From an uncultured Ruminococcus sp. (GTDB lineage Bacteria; Bacillota; Clostridia; Oscillospirales; Ruminococcaceae): a stretch of 64,000 nt of DNA. Positions within the stretch are counted from its first letter, which is position 1, and every line of letters starts with the position of its first letter. The notes under the pieces were generated by a model that was given only the letters and a program-made list of their open reading frames with translations, searched no databases and was not told the DNA's origin. The translations under genes and the position numbers were made by a program. The stretch covers positions 124,001-188,000 of the forward strand of contig CAJTYV010000003.1 of the NCBI GenBank assembly GCA_910584195.1, written 5' to 3'. Below are positions 1 through 7,849 of this stretch, piece by piece.

Positions 1-1198
1 CGTCAACAGCCGCTTTAATGGCGTGGCTGCTCTCGGGTGCAGGAAGTATTCCCTCTACCCGCGCGAACTTCTGTGCGGCTTCAAATACTGCTGTCTGCTC
101 AACTGCCCTTGCTTCCATAAGCCCCTGATCGTACAGCTCCGAAAGTATAGAACTCATACCGTGGTATCTCAATCCGCCCGCATGGTTTGCAGATGGCATG
201 AATCCGCTGCCGAGAGTGTACATTTTCTGAAGCGGACAAACCTTGCCCGTATCACAGAAATCATACGCATAAACGCCCCTTGTAAGGCTCGGACATGAAG
301 CCGGCTCAACAGCTATAATACGGTAATCAGCTTCACCGCGAAGCTTTTCGCCCATAAACGGAGCTATAAGTCCGCCGAGATTCGATCCGCCGCCTGCGCA
401 TCCTATAATAATATCAGGCTTGATGTCATATTTATCCATAGCCGTTTTCGTTTCAAGACCTATGACGGTCTGATGAAGCAGAACCTGTGAAAGAACGCTG
501 CCGAGTACATAACGGTACCCTTCCTGTGAAGTAGCCGCCTCTACAGCTTCTGAGATAGCGCAGCCGAGACTTCCGTTCGTATCGGGAAATTCAGTCAATA
601 TCTTTTTGCCGACTTCCGTAGTCATCGAAGGAGACGGAGTTACACTTGCGCCATAAGTACGCATTACTTCGCGGCGGAAAGGCTTCTGCTCATATGAAAC
701 CTTTACCATATAAACCTTGCAGTCCAAATCGAAATAAGAACAAGCCATAGAAAGAGCCGTTCCCCACTGACCTGCGCCCGTTTCCGTCGTAACGCCTTTC
801 AAACCCTGCTTTTTAGCGTAGTACGCCTGTGCGATCGCTGAATTGAGCTTATGGCTGCCGCTGGTATTGTTTCCTTCAAATTTATAGTAGATTTTCGCCG
901 GGGTATCAAGAGCCTTCTCAAGACAGTAAGCGCGTACAAGCGGTGCCGGACGGTACATCTTGTAGAAGCCGAGTATCTCCTCCGGAATGTCAATATAAGG
1001 CGTAGTTTCGTCAAGTTCCTGCTTAACAAGCTCATCGCAGAACACATGACCCAGTTCCTCGGCAGTAACAGGCATACCTGTTCCGGGGTTGAGCAGGGGA
1101 GCAGGCTTTTTCTTCATATCCGCACGTACATTGTACCACTGCTTAGGAAGCTCCTCCTCTGAAAGATAAATTTTATAAGGTATCTTTTCGTTTGACAT
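1..1198 (-). CDS. trpB2: TrpB2-type tryptophan synthase beta chain (3' end cut by window edge)
   Basis: PLP enzyme that condenses indole with serine to make tryptophan. About 399 codons are visible and the C-terminus lies outside the window. The start is ATG at 1198, with AAAGGAG eight bases upstream. The PLP lysine is in the motif NTSGSHK near residue 117, and the phosphate-binding loop GCAGGGSN lies around residue 240. The N-terminal extension that starts MSNEKIPYKIYLSEEELP and reaches YRPAPLVRA is typical of the TrpB2 (TrpEb_2) subgroup rather than of the TrpA-partnered TrpB1. No trpA is adjacent. A Trp-type T-box leader precedes the gene, so expression should rise when tRNA-Trp is uncharged. 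TrpB2 enzymes are thought to salvage indole; that role is inferred here. Confidence 0.93.
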   Translation of the reverse strand, partial: MSNEKIPYKIYLSEEELPKQWYNVRADMKKKPAPLLNPGTGMPVTAEELGHVFCDELVKQELDETTPYIDIPEEILGFYKMYRPAPLVRAYCLEKALDTPAKIYYKFEGNNTSGSHKLNSAIAQAYYAKKQGLKGVTTETGAGQWGTALSMACSYFDLDCKVYMVKVSYEQKPFRREVMRTYGASVTPSPSMTTEVGKKILTEFPDTNGSLGCAISEAVEAATSQEGYRYVLGSVLSQVLLHQTVIGLETKTAMDKYDIKPDIIIGCAGGGSNLGGLIAPFMGEKLRGEADYRIIAVEPASCPSLTRGVYAYDFCDTGKVCPLQKMYTLGSGFMPSANHAGGLRYHGMSSILSELYDQGLMEARAVEQTAVFEAAQKFARVEGILPAPESSHAIKAAVD

Positions 1199-1224
1199 AG
1201 TAATTTCTCCTTTCGGGAATCGCC

Positions 1225-1500
1225 TCGGCGAAAACGAAAGCCCCCGCCTCGGCATTAAAAACTAATGCCGGGACAGGAGCATATTAACAATGCTTCTGCG
1301 GTGCCACCCCGCTTGACGAAATAACCGTCCACTCTAAGGCTTTGATAACGCAGTACCGCTGCGGCTCGCCTACTGTGCCTAAGGCTGTTCGGTTCGCCCT
1401 CAGAAGCCCATTCTCTGCAATATCTCACATCGGCTCTCACCATATACCGATTCTCTGCGCTGAAAACATTGCAGTTACTCACACTTCTTCACAGGTTTTA
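1225..1500 (-). promoter_or_regulatory. T-box leader, probably tRNA-Trp specific, controlling trpB2
   Basis: Read on the minus strand, the leader holds the T-box antiterminator motif GCGGGGTGGCACCGC at 1298-1312. An intrinsic terminator follows: stem arms within 1240-1280, then a T-rich tail at 1231-1239. The specifier region reads GAGAATGGGCTTCTGAGG, so the likely specifier codon is UGG (1408-1410), matching tRNA-Trp and the downstream trpB2. T-boxes read through when uncharged tRNA pairs with the specifier and the T-box bulge. Boundaries are approximate, and the specifier call is from pattern, not from a covariance model. Confidence 0.9.
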
Positions 1501-1510
1501 ACATAACTAT

Positions 1511-1539
1511 ATTTTATCATATTCCTGCTGATTTGTCAA
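1511..1539 (-). promoter_or_regulatory. sigma-A promoter of the trpB2 T-box leader
   Basis: On the minus strand: TTGACA (1539-1534), 17 bp spacer, TAAAAT (1516-1511). It lies just upstream of the T-box leader. Confidence 0.75.
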
Positions 1540-1596
1540 CAGCGCATCGTTGATTTGTAAAATACGTGCAAAGCAGCACATTTTGTTTGTGCAAAT

Positions 1597-2499
1597 TCAC
1601 CTATGGCTTCCGCCGCCGCCGTGACCTCCTCCGCCACCGCCGCCGCTGCTGTGACCTCCGCTTCCGCCGCTGCTTGTTTCAATTTTTGTTCTGGTCGTAT
1701 ATGTTCGTATAAATCTGTCCTCACGGCGTGTAAAGCGCGTATCTTCCGAAGAAACATATACGTTCGGATTCACGGACGCTTTGAATTTATACTTGCTCTT
1801 AATGCTAAAATAATATACTATTGCAGCTATTATCCCCACAGGCAGAGCAAAAACCAAAACTATCATACGTTTACGAAGAGGAGGCTTTTGAGTTATCATA
1901 AGCTCGCCGTTTTTATAATAAAAATATTTTTCGGAATCGCTGTCATAATAATATGATTTTTTACCGTGATACTCGGAAAGCTGACCGAGAAAGCATACAA
2001 CGGCATCCGCAAAATCATCGGTATGAAGCGAATAATCCGACCCTGAGGAAGGAAGATACGTGTTTATCTTATCAAACATATCTGAAATGTGATCCTGATA
2101 ATACAGCACAGCCTTTCCGCTGGTAGATATGTAATCATATGCCGGAACATCCCCTGTAAGATCCATGAAAAAGAACACGCCGTCCGTATCTTTTCCGAAC
2201 GTCTCGTCATAAGCGCTGTCGGCAAAATTTTCCGTCGATGCATCGCTCATGGAATAACTCGGACCGGCTGCAAATACCATAATGTTCATTTTAAGCTTTT
2301 GAGCCGTTTCACGAACCTTTTCTGTAAGTTCTTCTTCCTGACTTTCGGTAAAAAGGTCTGCGGCATCAAAAAAACATGAATTATCCGCATTGCCGTCCCA
2401 GCCCTTAACGTAGTTCTCCGCTGAGGCAGTTACCGAAATCACAGGCAATACAACCAAAATCATCAGCAGAGAAATTAACGAGGTCATTATTTTTTTCAT
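1597..2499 (-). CDS. TPM-domain membrane protein with Gly/His-rich tail
   Basis: 300-residue exported protein of unknown function. A signal peptide (about residues 1-28) is followed by a TPM domain (YgcG/TPM_phosphatase type), with DAADLFTESQEEEL near residue 45 and the DGVFFFMDL strand near 108. One membrane helix lies around residues 210-232. The extreme C-terminus is low complexity, made of Ser, Gly and His, as in many YgcG proteins; the His/Gly tail may bind metal (inference). Its ATG overlaps the stop of the upstream zinc-ribbon gene (ATGA), so the two are translationally coupled and probably work together at the membrane. Confidence 0.8.
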   Translation of the reverse strand: MKKIMTSLISLLMILVVLPVISVTASAENYVKGWDGNADNSCFFDAADLFTESQEEELTEKVRETAQKLKMNIMVFAAGPSYSMSDASTENFADSAYDETFGKDTDGVFFFMDLTGDVPAYDYISTSGKAVLYYQDHISDMFDKINTYLPSSGSDYSLHTDDFADAVVCFLGQLSEYHGKKSYYYDSDSEKYFYYKNGELMITQKPPLRKRMIVLVFALPVGIIAAIVYYFSIKSKYKFKASVNPNVYVSSEDTRFTRREDRFIRTYTTRTKIETSSGGSGGHSSGGGGGGGHGGGGSHR

Positions 2500-3554
2500 A
2501 TAAAAAACTGTCCTCCCAAAAATGTTACGGCAGCCAGAATCGCTCCGAAAATCACCGAAGAAAGAGCAAGCTTTTTCTTATCGAGGGGAGGAGTTCCGGC
2601 TAACTTGCCTGTTTGCCCGTTTATTGCAAATTCATAGATCTTATCACGGTAACGGTAAGTCATAAACCATACCGGCAGCATAATATATTCCCATTTTGTC
2701 TTGTTTATATGATAGCTTTGATTCAGTACCGATACGGAGGAATATCCGCTTACGCTGTTATTTATGATATTTCGGCTTGCATGAGTTACCCTTTCACGTA
2801 TGCGAGGAAAAACCCCCGCCCTGTCCACATCGTACTTATCGGCAAAAAATCCGCTGAAATACGACATATCAAAAGGCTTTAAGGCTGTATAATCAAACGG
2901 TTCTATAGACTCCATAAGAATATCCTCTATCTTGCTTTCGCCATCGGCAGGAATTCCCTTTGTACGGATCTCGGCAGCACGATCTACCGAATACTCCTTA
3001 GTTTCGGTATATTGGTAGCTGCCTGAAGTCCAGCTTCGTATATGCTTGCCTATAGCATGATAATCGGCTGAAACATCGCATTCGGTCACCCAAAACGGTA
3101 CGTAAAGACCCGTCATTTTCTCCAATTGCTGATTGGATTTAAAATCCGAAGGAATAAACTTTTTATTTCCGCACCAATTTTTAAACAACTGTACAGCCTG
3201 CTCCCGTTTTATATGAAAGCCGATTATTTTACTTGGCTTAAAATCGCCGGTAAGCCGACCCGAAAGTATGACGGGGCTATGACAGTAATAACAGAATGTC
3301 GCCGTGGTATCATCCTCTGCCATAATTTCCGCGCCGCAGCTGCGGCATTGATACAAATTTGTATGGGACTCGAATTCTTCCCTGCGCGCCGTCTCCTCAG
3401 GAGATTCCGTCTCAGTGTCCGTATATATCTCCTTGATCTTTTCAACGGAAAATTCGCTTCGGCAAAATTCGCAGTTTATTTGCTGTGTTGACGGATCAAA
3501 CACAAGTTCAGCTCCGCAATTGGGACATTTATACTGTGAAGCGTCCAAAATCAT
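2496..3554 (-). CDS. Double zinc-ribbon membrane protein, operon partner of the TPM protein
   Basis: 352 residues. Two N-terminal zinc ribbons are visible: CPNCGAEL...CEFC near residues 10-33, and CRSCGAEI...CYYC near residues 70-92. A soluble mixed alpha/beta region of about 200 residues follows, and then a single C-terminal membrane helix (about 330-350). This is the Firmicutes family often labelled TFIIB-type zinc-ribbon protein; its function is not known. The start ATG follows GGAGCTG. Expression is probably from the minus-strand promoter at 3595-3623. It shares a 4-base overlap with the TPM gene. Confidence 0.8.
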   Translation of the reverse strand: MILDASQYKCPNCGAELVFDPSTQQINCEFCRSEFSVEKIKEIYTDTETESPEETARREEFESHTNLYQCRSCGAEIMAEDDTTATFCYYCHSPVILSGRLTGDFKPSKIIGFHIKREQAVQLFKNWCGNKKFIPSDFKSNQQLEKMTGLYVPFWVTECDVSADYHAIGKHIRSWTSGSYQYTETKEYSVDRAAEIRTKGIPADGESKIEDILMESIEPFDYTALKPFDMSYFSGFFADKYDVDRAGVFPRIRERVTHASRNIINNSVSGYSSVSVLNQSYHINKTKWEYIMLPVWFMTYRYRDKIYEFAINGQTGKLAGTPPLDKKKLALSSVIFGAILAAVTFLGGQFFI

Positions 3555-3594
3555 CAGCTCCTTTTATTTGATTTATCCTAAAATGCATATTTTT

Positions 3595-3623
3595 ATTTTA
3601 ACATATATATATGTTTTTTTCAA
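3595..3623 (-). promoter_or_regulatory. sigma-A promoter of the zinc-ribbon/TPM operon
   Basis: Minus strand TTGAAA (3623-3618), 17 bp spacer, TAAAAT (3600-3595). It ends 40 bases upstream of the ATG. The rest of the 3555-3998 gap is AT-rich; a TATAAT at 3906-3911 on the plus strand may serve the CAP-dockerin gene but lacks a good -35 box. Confidence 0.65.
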
Positions 3624-3998
3624 GAGGATTTTAAAAAAACCGTAAATTAAATTATATTTGGTTATATTTTCTATACTTGCCCTTTTCGTACTTATGTATG
3701 AAGCTTCGCGGATATCATAGAAGCTAAAAAGTTTACTTATAAACCGCACAAATATTTTAAAAATCCGCCGGTCTTGAATAACTTGGAGTATAATTGCATC
3801 TAAAATCAACCTAATGTTCCGCAGAAATCGACCGCAAAATATACGTGTCGTATTTTTAAGGGATAAGTCCTGTTTTTTAGGGTATTAAAAAAACACTGTC
3901 CATGATATAATCTAATCATAGAAACAGAGCAGAACAAAAGCTCATCAAAAAGTTATAAACCAAATTAAAATAGAACAAAATATTCGGAGGCGAGTAGT

Positions 3999-4760
3999 AT
4001 GATGACTACTAAAAGATTATTTAACAAAATGATTAGTTTAATATCCGCAATCATTATGATGGCTGTTATGTCTGCTAACTTTATCACAGCTAATGCTGAT
4101 GAGGAACTGAATCCTGATACAATTATCAGCGAAATCGCTGTAATGATAAACGAAGCAAGAGCTCAAGCAGGTCTTGAAAAGGTTTACGTTCTCCCTTACC
4201 TCAACGAAGTAGCAGAAATAAGAGCTATCGAAACAGCTATAAACTACGACCACAGAAGAAGAGACAATTACGGATTTGAAACCGCTATCGATACAGAAAT
4301 GGTTTCATTCACAATGGCGGCCGAGGCTCTCGCGGCAGGCTGCGCAACATCTGAAGAAGCTTTCGCAAAATTTGCTGAAAACGACGCAATGATGATGGCT
4401 GAAATGACACACATCGGTATTGCGGCAATTTATGACGAAGATACGGATTACGGTTACTACTGGCAGCTTACAATGGTTTCCACAGATCAGATATTCGCTG
4501 AGCAGTATATCCCCGCTGTAAACGAAATTGTTCCTCAGGCAGAGGGCGACATCACAGGCGACGGCGTTGTTGATACTTTCGATTATCTGGCTCTCACAGG
4601 TTACCTTGACAAAATGAACAAGGGTATTCCCGTTCACTTCAATGAAGATCAGCTCGAAACAGCAGATTGCTTCCGCGACGGCATCGTTAGCGAAGCTGAC
4701 GCTAAGGTTATGGTTCGCTTTATCCTTGGCGAGATCGATTCCCTCCCCTGCGAGTTTTGA
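3999..4760 (+). CDS. Secreted CAP/SCP-like protein with C-terminal dockerin
   Basis: 253 residues. The signal peptide (about 1-33) ends near ANADEE. A CAP (SCP/PR1-like) domain spans about 40-175: NEARAQAGL helix, later THIGIAA, then the YYWQLTMV strand. A type I dockerin follows (about 183-250). Its first calcium loop, GDITGDGVVDTFD, is well formed; the second (ADCFRDGIVSEAD) is degenerate. The protein is expected to be exported and held by a cohesin. The start ATG has CGGAGGCG 8 bases upstream. The gene stands alone and ends before a hairpin terminator. The CAP function (peptidase-like or binding) is unknown. Confidence 0.82.
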   Translation: MMTTKRLFNKMISLISAIIMMAVMSANFITANADEELNPDTIISEIAVMINEARAQAGLEKVYVLPYLNEVAEIRAIETAINYDHRRRDNYGFETAIDTEMVSFTMAAEALAAGCATSEEAFAKFAENDAMMMAEMTHIGIAAIYDEDTDYGYYWQLTMVSTDQIFAEQYIPAVNEIVPQAEGDITGDGVVDTFDYLALTGYLDKMNKGIPVHFNEDQLETADCFRDGIVSEADAKVMVRFILGEIDSLPCEF

Positions 4761-4807
4761 TATAACTTAAAAAACTTCCACCTCCGATATATACATCTCT
4801 AACACAC

Positions 4808-4840
4808 GAAAGCTCACCTGAATAATCGGGTGAGCTTTCA
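4808..4840 (+). terminator. Intrinsic terminator after the CAP-dockerin gene
   Basis: GAAAGCTCACC (4808-4818) pairs with GGTGAGCTTTC (4829-4839), an 11-bp stem. The T-tract is short, so termination strength is uncertain. Confidence 0.7.
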
Positions 4841-4865
4841 TGTGCAGGGCAAATAATAACATCTC

Positions 4866-4898
4866 AAAAAGGCTCGCGCATATAGGCGAGTCTTTTTG
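4866..4898 (-). terminator. Intrinsic terminator after dpaB, possibly bidirectional
   Basis: Symmetric hairpin: AAAAAGGCTCGC, 7-base loop, GGCGAGTCTTTTT. It has A/T tracts on both sides and sits 10 bases beyond the dpaB stop. Confidence 0.75.
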
Positions 4899-4908
4899 TA
4901 TCAAATTA

Positions 4909-5496
4909 TCAGTTGTATATTATCGGTCTGAGCTGAATTCCCTTAAACGCCGCAGTTATTGCCTCGGGAATAAGCTCGAAGCGCGATACAAGGGAAGCAG
5001 GCTTATTATTTATGTCGTCCTGCAGCATAGGCACAAAATAATAATTTTTTCTGTTAAACAGTTCGCCTATATTTTTAGCCGAACCCAACAGAGAGTCATT
5101 GGAGGCGATGGCAAGCACAACAGGCTTGCCGCTCCTTAAATGCGATTTTACAGCCATAGTTACAGCTGTGTCTGTTATTCCGTTCGCAAGCTTTGCCGCC
5201 GTATTTGACGTACAAGGTGCAACTACCATTATATCCGTCATGGACTTAGGTCCTATCGGCTCGGCATCATTTATTGCAGAAATAACCTCTCTGCCGCATA
5301 TATTTTTTAAATGCTCCATGTTTTCAACGCCGCTGCCGAAACGTGTTGAAGATCCGGCAGCATTTTCCGACATTATCGGAATAAGTTCGGCTCCTCGGCT
5401 TACAAGCTCCTCTGCCTGTTTGAAACATCGGTCAAAGGTACAAAAAGAGCCTGTCATGGCAAAACCTATTCGCACGCCCTTTAAATCATCGGTCAT
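4909..5496 (-). CDS. dpaB: Dipicolinate synthase subunit B
   Basis: 195-residue flavoprotein-like subunit (SpoVFB) that works with DpaA to oxidise dihydrodipicolinate to dipicolinic acid in the mother cell during sporulation. The flavin-binding fold is visible in GVRIGFAMTGSFCTF near residue 5 and VVAPCTSNTAAKLANGITD near 95. The start was set at ATG 5496, because GGAGAAGGTG lies 5-14 bases upstream and SpoVFB proteins begin at this point; longer in-frame extensions lack a ribosome site. The gene lies 17 bases after dpaA. Confidence 0.93.
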   Translation of the reverse strand: MTDDLKGVRIGFAMTGSFCTFDRCFKQAEELVSRGAELIPIMSENAAGSSTRFGSGVENMEHLKNICGREVISAINDAEPIGPKSMTDIMVVAPCTSNTAAKLANGITDTAVTMAVKSHLRSGKPVVLAIASNDSLLGSAKNIGELFNRKNYYFVPMLQDDINNKPASLVSRFELIPEAITAAFKGIQLRPIIYN

Positions 5497-5513
5497 AAAA
5501 ATCACCTTCTCCG

Positions 5514-6371
5514 TTAATAAACTACATTTTCCATTATTTCGATAATTGTATCTGCAACCGCTGCGCCTGCGGTTTTCGGAGCGTTTTTTCCCGGGATGCC
5601 CAACGCCCATATGACTCGCTTTCCCATTTTTTCCGCCGACTTGAAATCAAAGCCGCCCGGACGTGAAGCAAGGTCTATAAAAAGCGTCTCTTCAGAAAAT
5701 TTCGCCAAAACGTCCTCTGTAAAAATAACACTCGGAACCGTATTGAAAACAAGTCCGTATCCTCCGTCTATTTTTTCGGTATATACGGACTTAACTCCAA
5801 GAAGTCCTGCCTTTGCCGCCCCCTTTGAATTATGGACAGCCATAGTTATATCCGCCCCAAACCCTTTTAATATTATGGCAAGCGACATTCCTATCCTGCC
5901 TGCGCCGGCAATAAGAACAGGCAGACCATTCAATGTAACGGGCAATTTCTCCAAAGCAAGCATGACCGCTCCCTCCGCTGTAGGAACGGCGTTTTTGACT
6001 GCAAGCTCCTCCCTGTCCATATAGGAAAATATACGATGACTCGGGAAATAATCAGACATTTTTATACTGTTTATTCCCGTAAAAACAACCGCATCGCTTT
6101 TCAGCAGCTTTTTTACATAAGCAGTGTTGATCGTTCCCGAAAACAGCGGCGTGAAAATATTACCCGATTCATCGGGCGGGGACACGGGCAAAATCGCACA
6201 GCTAAATTCACCTGACATATTCTCATCCGCTTCAGGCAAATTCAAAACATCGGGAAAATGTTCCTTTTCTATGCCTATTGTGTATACGCCGTACTTTCTG
6301 CAAAGTCTTTCGCCGCAGTATATCTGCCGCATATCGCCGCCGGCTATAAGTAATTTTTTTCTTTTATCCAT
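5514..6371 (-). CDS. dpaA: Dipicolinate synthase subunit A
   Basis: 285 residues. It forms dipicolinate synthase with DpaB, which makes the calcium-chelated dipicolinate of the spore core. The N-terminal domain starts LLIAGGDMRQIYC, typical of SpoVFA. A second Rossmann fold has VLIAGAGRIGMSLA near residue 150, and FIDLASRPGGFDF lies near residue 235. The start ATG has AAAGGAGC upstream. This gene with gpr shows that the organism carries spore genes. A sigma-K-like promoter lies 80 bases upstream. Confidence 0.94.
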   Translation of the reverse strand: MDKRKKLLIAGGDMRQIYCGERLCRKYGVYTIGIEKEHFPDVLNLPEADENMSGEFSCAILPVSPPDESGNIFTPLFSGTINTAYVKKLLKSDAVVFTGINSIKMSDYFPSHRIFSYMDREELAVKNAVPTAEGAVMLALEKLPVTLNGLPVLIAGAGRIGMSLAIILKGFGADITMAVHNSKGAAKAGLLGVKSVYTEKIDGGYGLVFNTVPSVIFTEDVLAKFSEETLFIDLASRPGGFDFKSAEKMGKRVIWALGIPGKNAPKTAGAAVADTIIEIMENVVY

Positions 6372-6392
6372 ATATTGCTCCTTTATCGGTTC

Positions 6393-6415
6393 AACACTCT
6401 GCTTAACAAGCAGAG
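6393..6415. repeat. Perfect 10-bp stem hairpin upstream of dpaA
   Basis: CACTCTGCTT, three-base loop, AAGCAGAGTG, in the dpaA 5' leader. The stem and the following TTACGGCAGTAA resemble the first hairpins of repeat family A (see 47685-47824), so it may be a fragment of that element. Confidence 0.55.
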
Positions 6416-6449
6416 TGATTACGGCAGTAAAATACTTGCCGCCTCGTCA

Positions 6450-6477
6450 TATTATATGGTATACTGAGAATTTCGGT
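6450..6477 (-). promoter_or_regulatory. Sigma-K-like promoter of dpaAB
   Basis: Minus strand ACC (6477-6475), exactly 16 bases, then CATATAATA (6458-6450). This fits the known sigma-K consensus (AC, 16 bp, CATAnnnTA), and spoVF of Bacillus subtilis is sigma-K dependent. A sigma-A -10 (TATAAT) is also embedded, so use by sigma-A cannot be excluded. Confidence 0.45.
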
Positions 6478-6548
6478 GAATTCAGATGTTCCCCGTTTCC
6501 GAAGCTGCCAAATCCGATATGACGTATATAAAAAACAACGGCGGATAA

Positions 6549-6713
6549 TTATACTCCCCTCTATTGCAACCTCCTCATATCTTTCGGCTATAATTTCGTC
6601 ATCCTGCGTTGCAAATCCTCGGCAGGCGAAAGCCTGTCTTGCGGTTTGCTCCTTGTCTGACAAAATTTTATTTCGAAATCTATTGAAGAGTTTGCAATAG
6701 AGGCGAGTATAAA
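6549..6713. repeat. Family B fold-back element (copy 1)
   Basis: The outer arms pair: TTATACTCCCCTCTATTGCA at the left and the complement of TTTATACTCGCCTCTATTGC at the right. Read on the minus strand, the interior carries the family core: ATTTTGTC, GACAAGGA, AACGCAGGATGACG, and GCCGAAAGA near the end. It lies 52 bases beyond the stop of the lipoprotein gene at 6765. It holds no coding capacity. Confidence 0.7.
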
Positions 6714-6764
6714 CAATAAAAAACTGCGATATTCTCAAAAGAATACCGCAGCTCTCAAACTCTG

Positions 6765-7466
6765 TTATTCTGTAATTCCGCTTACTGTGAAATCAACTTC
6801 AACAGTTGTCCATGTGGAAAAATCTTCCGAAGAAACTACCTGCGGAGAATAATTTGCACAAATCTCAAGAGCGTTGCCGTCAGAATCGTAAAGCGCCCCC
6901 TCAGCGGAACGAGCGTCAGAAGACGGCTTGCTTATCCATGTGTTAAAGATATTTGCACGAGTTTCTTTTCCGTCATCGGAAGATGTGTAAGACTTTGAGA
7001 CCATTTCTACAGCCATGCCGTCTATTCTGATCTCGTTGACCGTAATAACAGCCCCCGGAAATAAAATCTCTCCGTCGGGTATCATTACCGCCATAAACGA
7101 TAAACCGCCGGGAACACACGAAGCATCGTTGATATCGTTTGCTGTTTCGAGCCGAAAACCATTTGTATCTGCGGTAACGCTTACAGTATAATCTCCGTTT
7201 CCGGTAATAGGAGCAATACCGGCGTTATAAGAAAGCATCGTTGCATCAGGAGCATCATTTTTGCCCCAGTACTGTATCTTCCAATTCCCGTCAACAATAG
7301 CAAGATAAGCCTCGCCCGGATGAGCCGCAACGGATTCCTCCAGTTCAGCATTTTTTTCGTTCATTACATCGGAATCTCTGCCCGCAGAGTCTTTTGAACC
7401 TCCGCATGCCGTCAAACACCCGAATGTAATTAAAGTTAGAAAAAGCCATAAAATAAATTTTTTCAT
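6765..7466 (-). CDS. Lipoprotein of unknown function
   Basis: 233 residues. A lipoprotein signal ends with the lipobox LTAC (Cys near residue 21). The next 25 residues are a polar linker, followed by a beta-rich domain of about 190 residues in which I recognise no family. It contains GKNDAPDATMLSYNAGI near residue 75. The sequence looks like a cell-surface beta-sandwich sensor or binding module, but that is a guess. It stands alone between dpaA and the sugar-transport operon, and transcribes leftward. Confidence 0.65.
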   Translation of the reverse strand: MKKFILWLFLTLITFGCLTACGGSKDSAGRDSDVMNEKNAELEESVAAHPGEAYLAIVDGNWKIQYWGKNDAPDATMLSYNAGIAPITGNGDYTVSVTADTNGFRLETANDINDASCVPGGLSFMAVMIPDGEILFPGAVITVNEIRIDGMAVEMVSKSYTSSDDGKETRANIFNTWISKPSSDARSAEGALYDSDGNALEICANYSPQVVSSEDFSTWTTVEVDFTVSGITE

Positions 7467-7716
7467 TGTAACAACCTCGTTTCGTTTCTATATCGTACGA
7501 TGCGCAGATTTTCTGTTTAATTCCGCAATAACGGCGAATACATATACTTTTAATACACATTAAGATAATGATACAGGATTCCAGGATGAAATTCAAGATA
7601 CTTTATAAACAAATTTCATTATGTTTATAACAGATTTGTTGTGCAGAACAATAAAAAATTTATTCGCTCATACCGAGATACCAAACTAACTCTGATTTTT
7701 TCAGCATCACTCACCC

Positions 7717-7745
7717 TTGACAAATAGCAAAAAAATTGTTATAAT
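7717..7745 (+). promoter_or_regulatory. Consensus sigma-A promoter of the eight-gene transport operon
   Basis: TTGACA (7717-7722), 17 bp, TATAAT (7740-7745), matching consensus at every position. It lies about 105 bases before the first start codon. The rest of the 7467-7716 gap shows nothing I can name. No regulator gene is adjacent. Confidence 0.85.
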
Positions 7746-7849
7746 TATTAGTAAAGTATTATGCAATTTGGCGGACTGTATTACCGCGTATCGACCTTTT
7801 TCAATATGCTCTTTTTTGTTGATTATTTTTACGGGGAGGCGGAAAACTG

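Noticed and set aside
1603..1956. Open frame on the plus strand over the TPM gene
   Set aside because: Ala/Ser-rich shadow of the Gly/His tail; no ribosome site.
3573..3809. 78-codon frame in the 3555-3998 gap
   Set aside because: Covers the promoter, AT-rich, no ribosome site, no family pattern.
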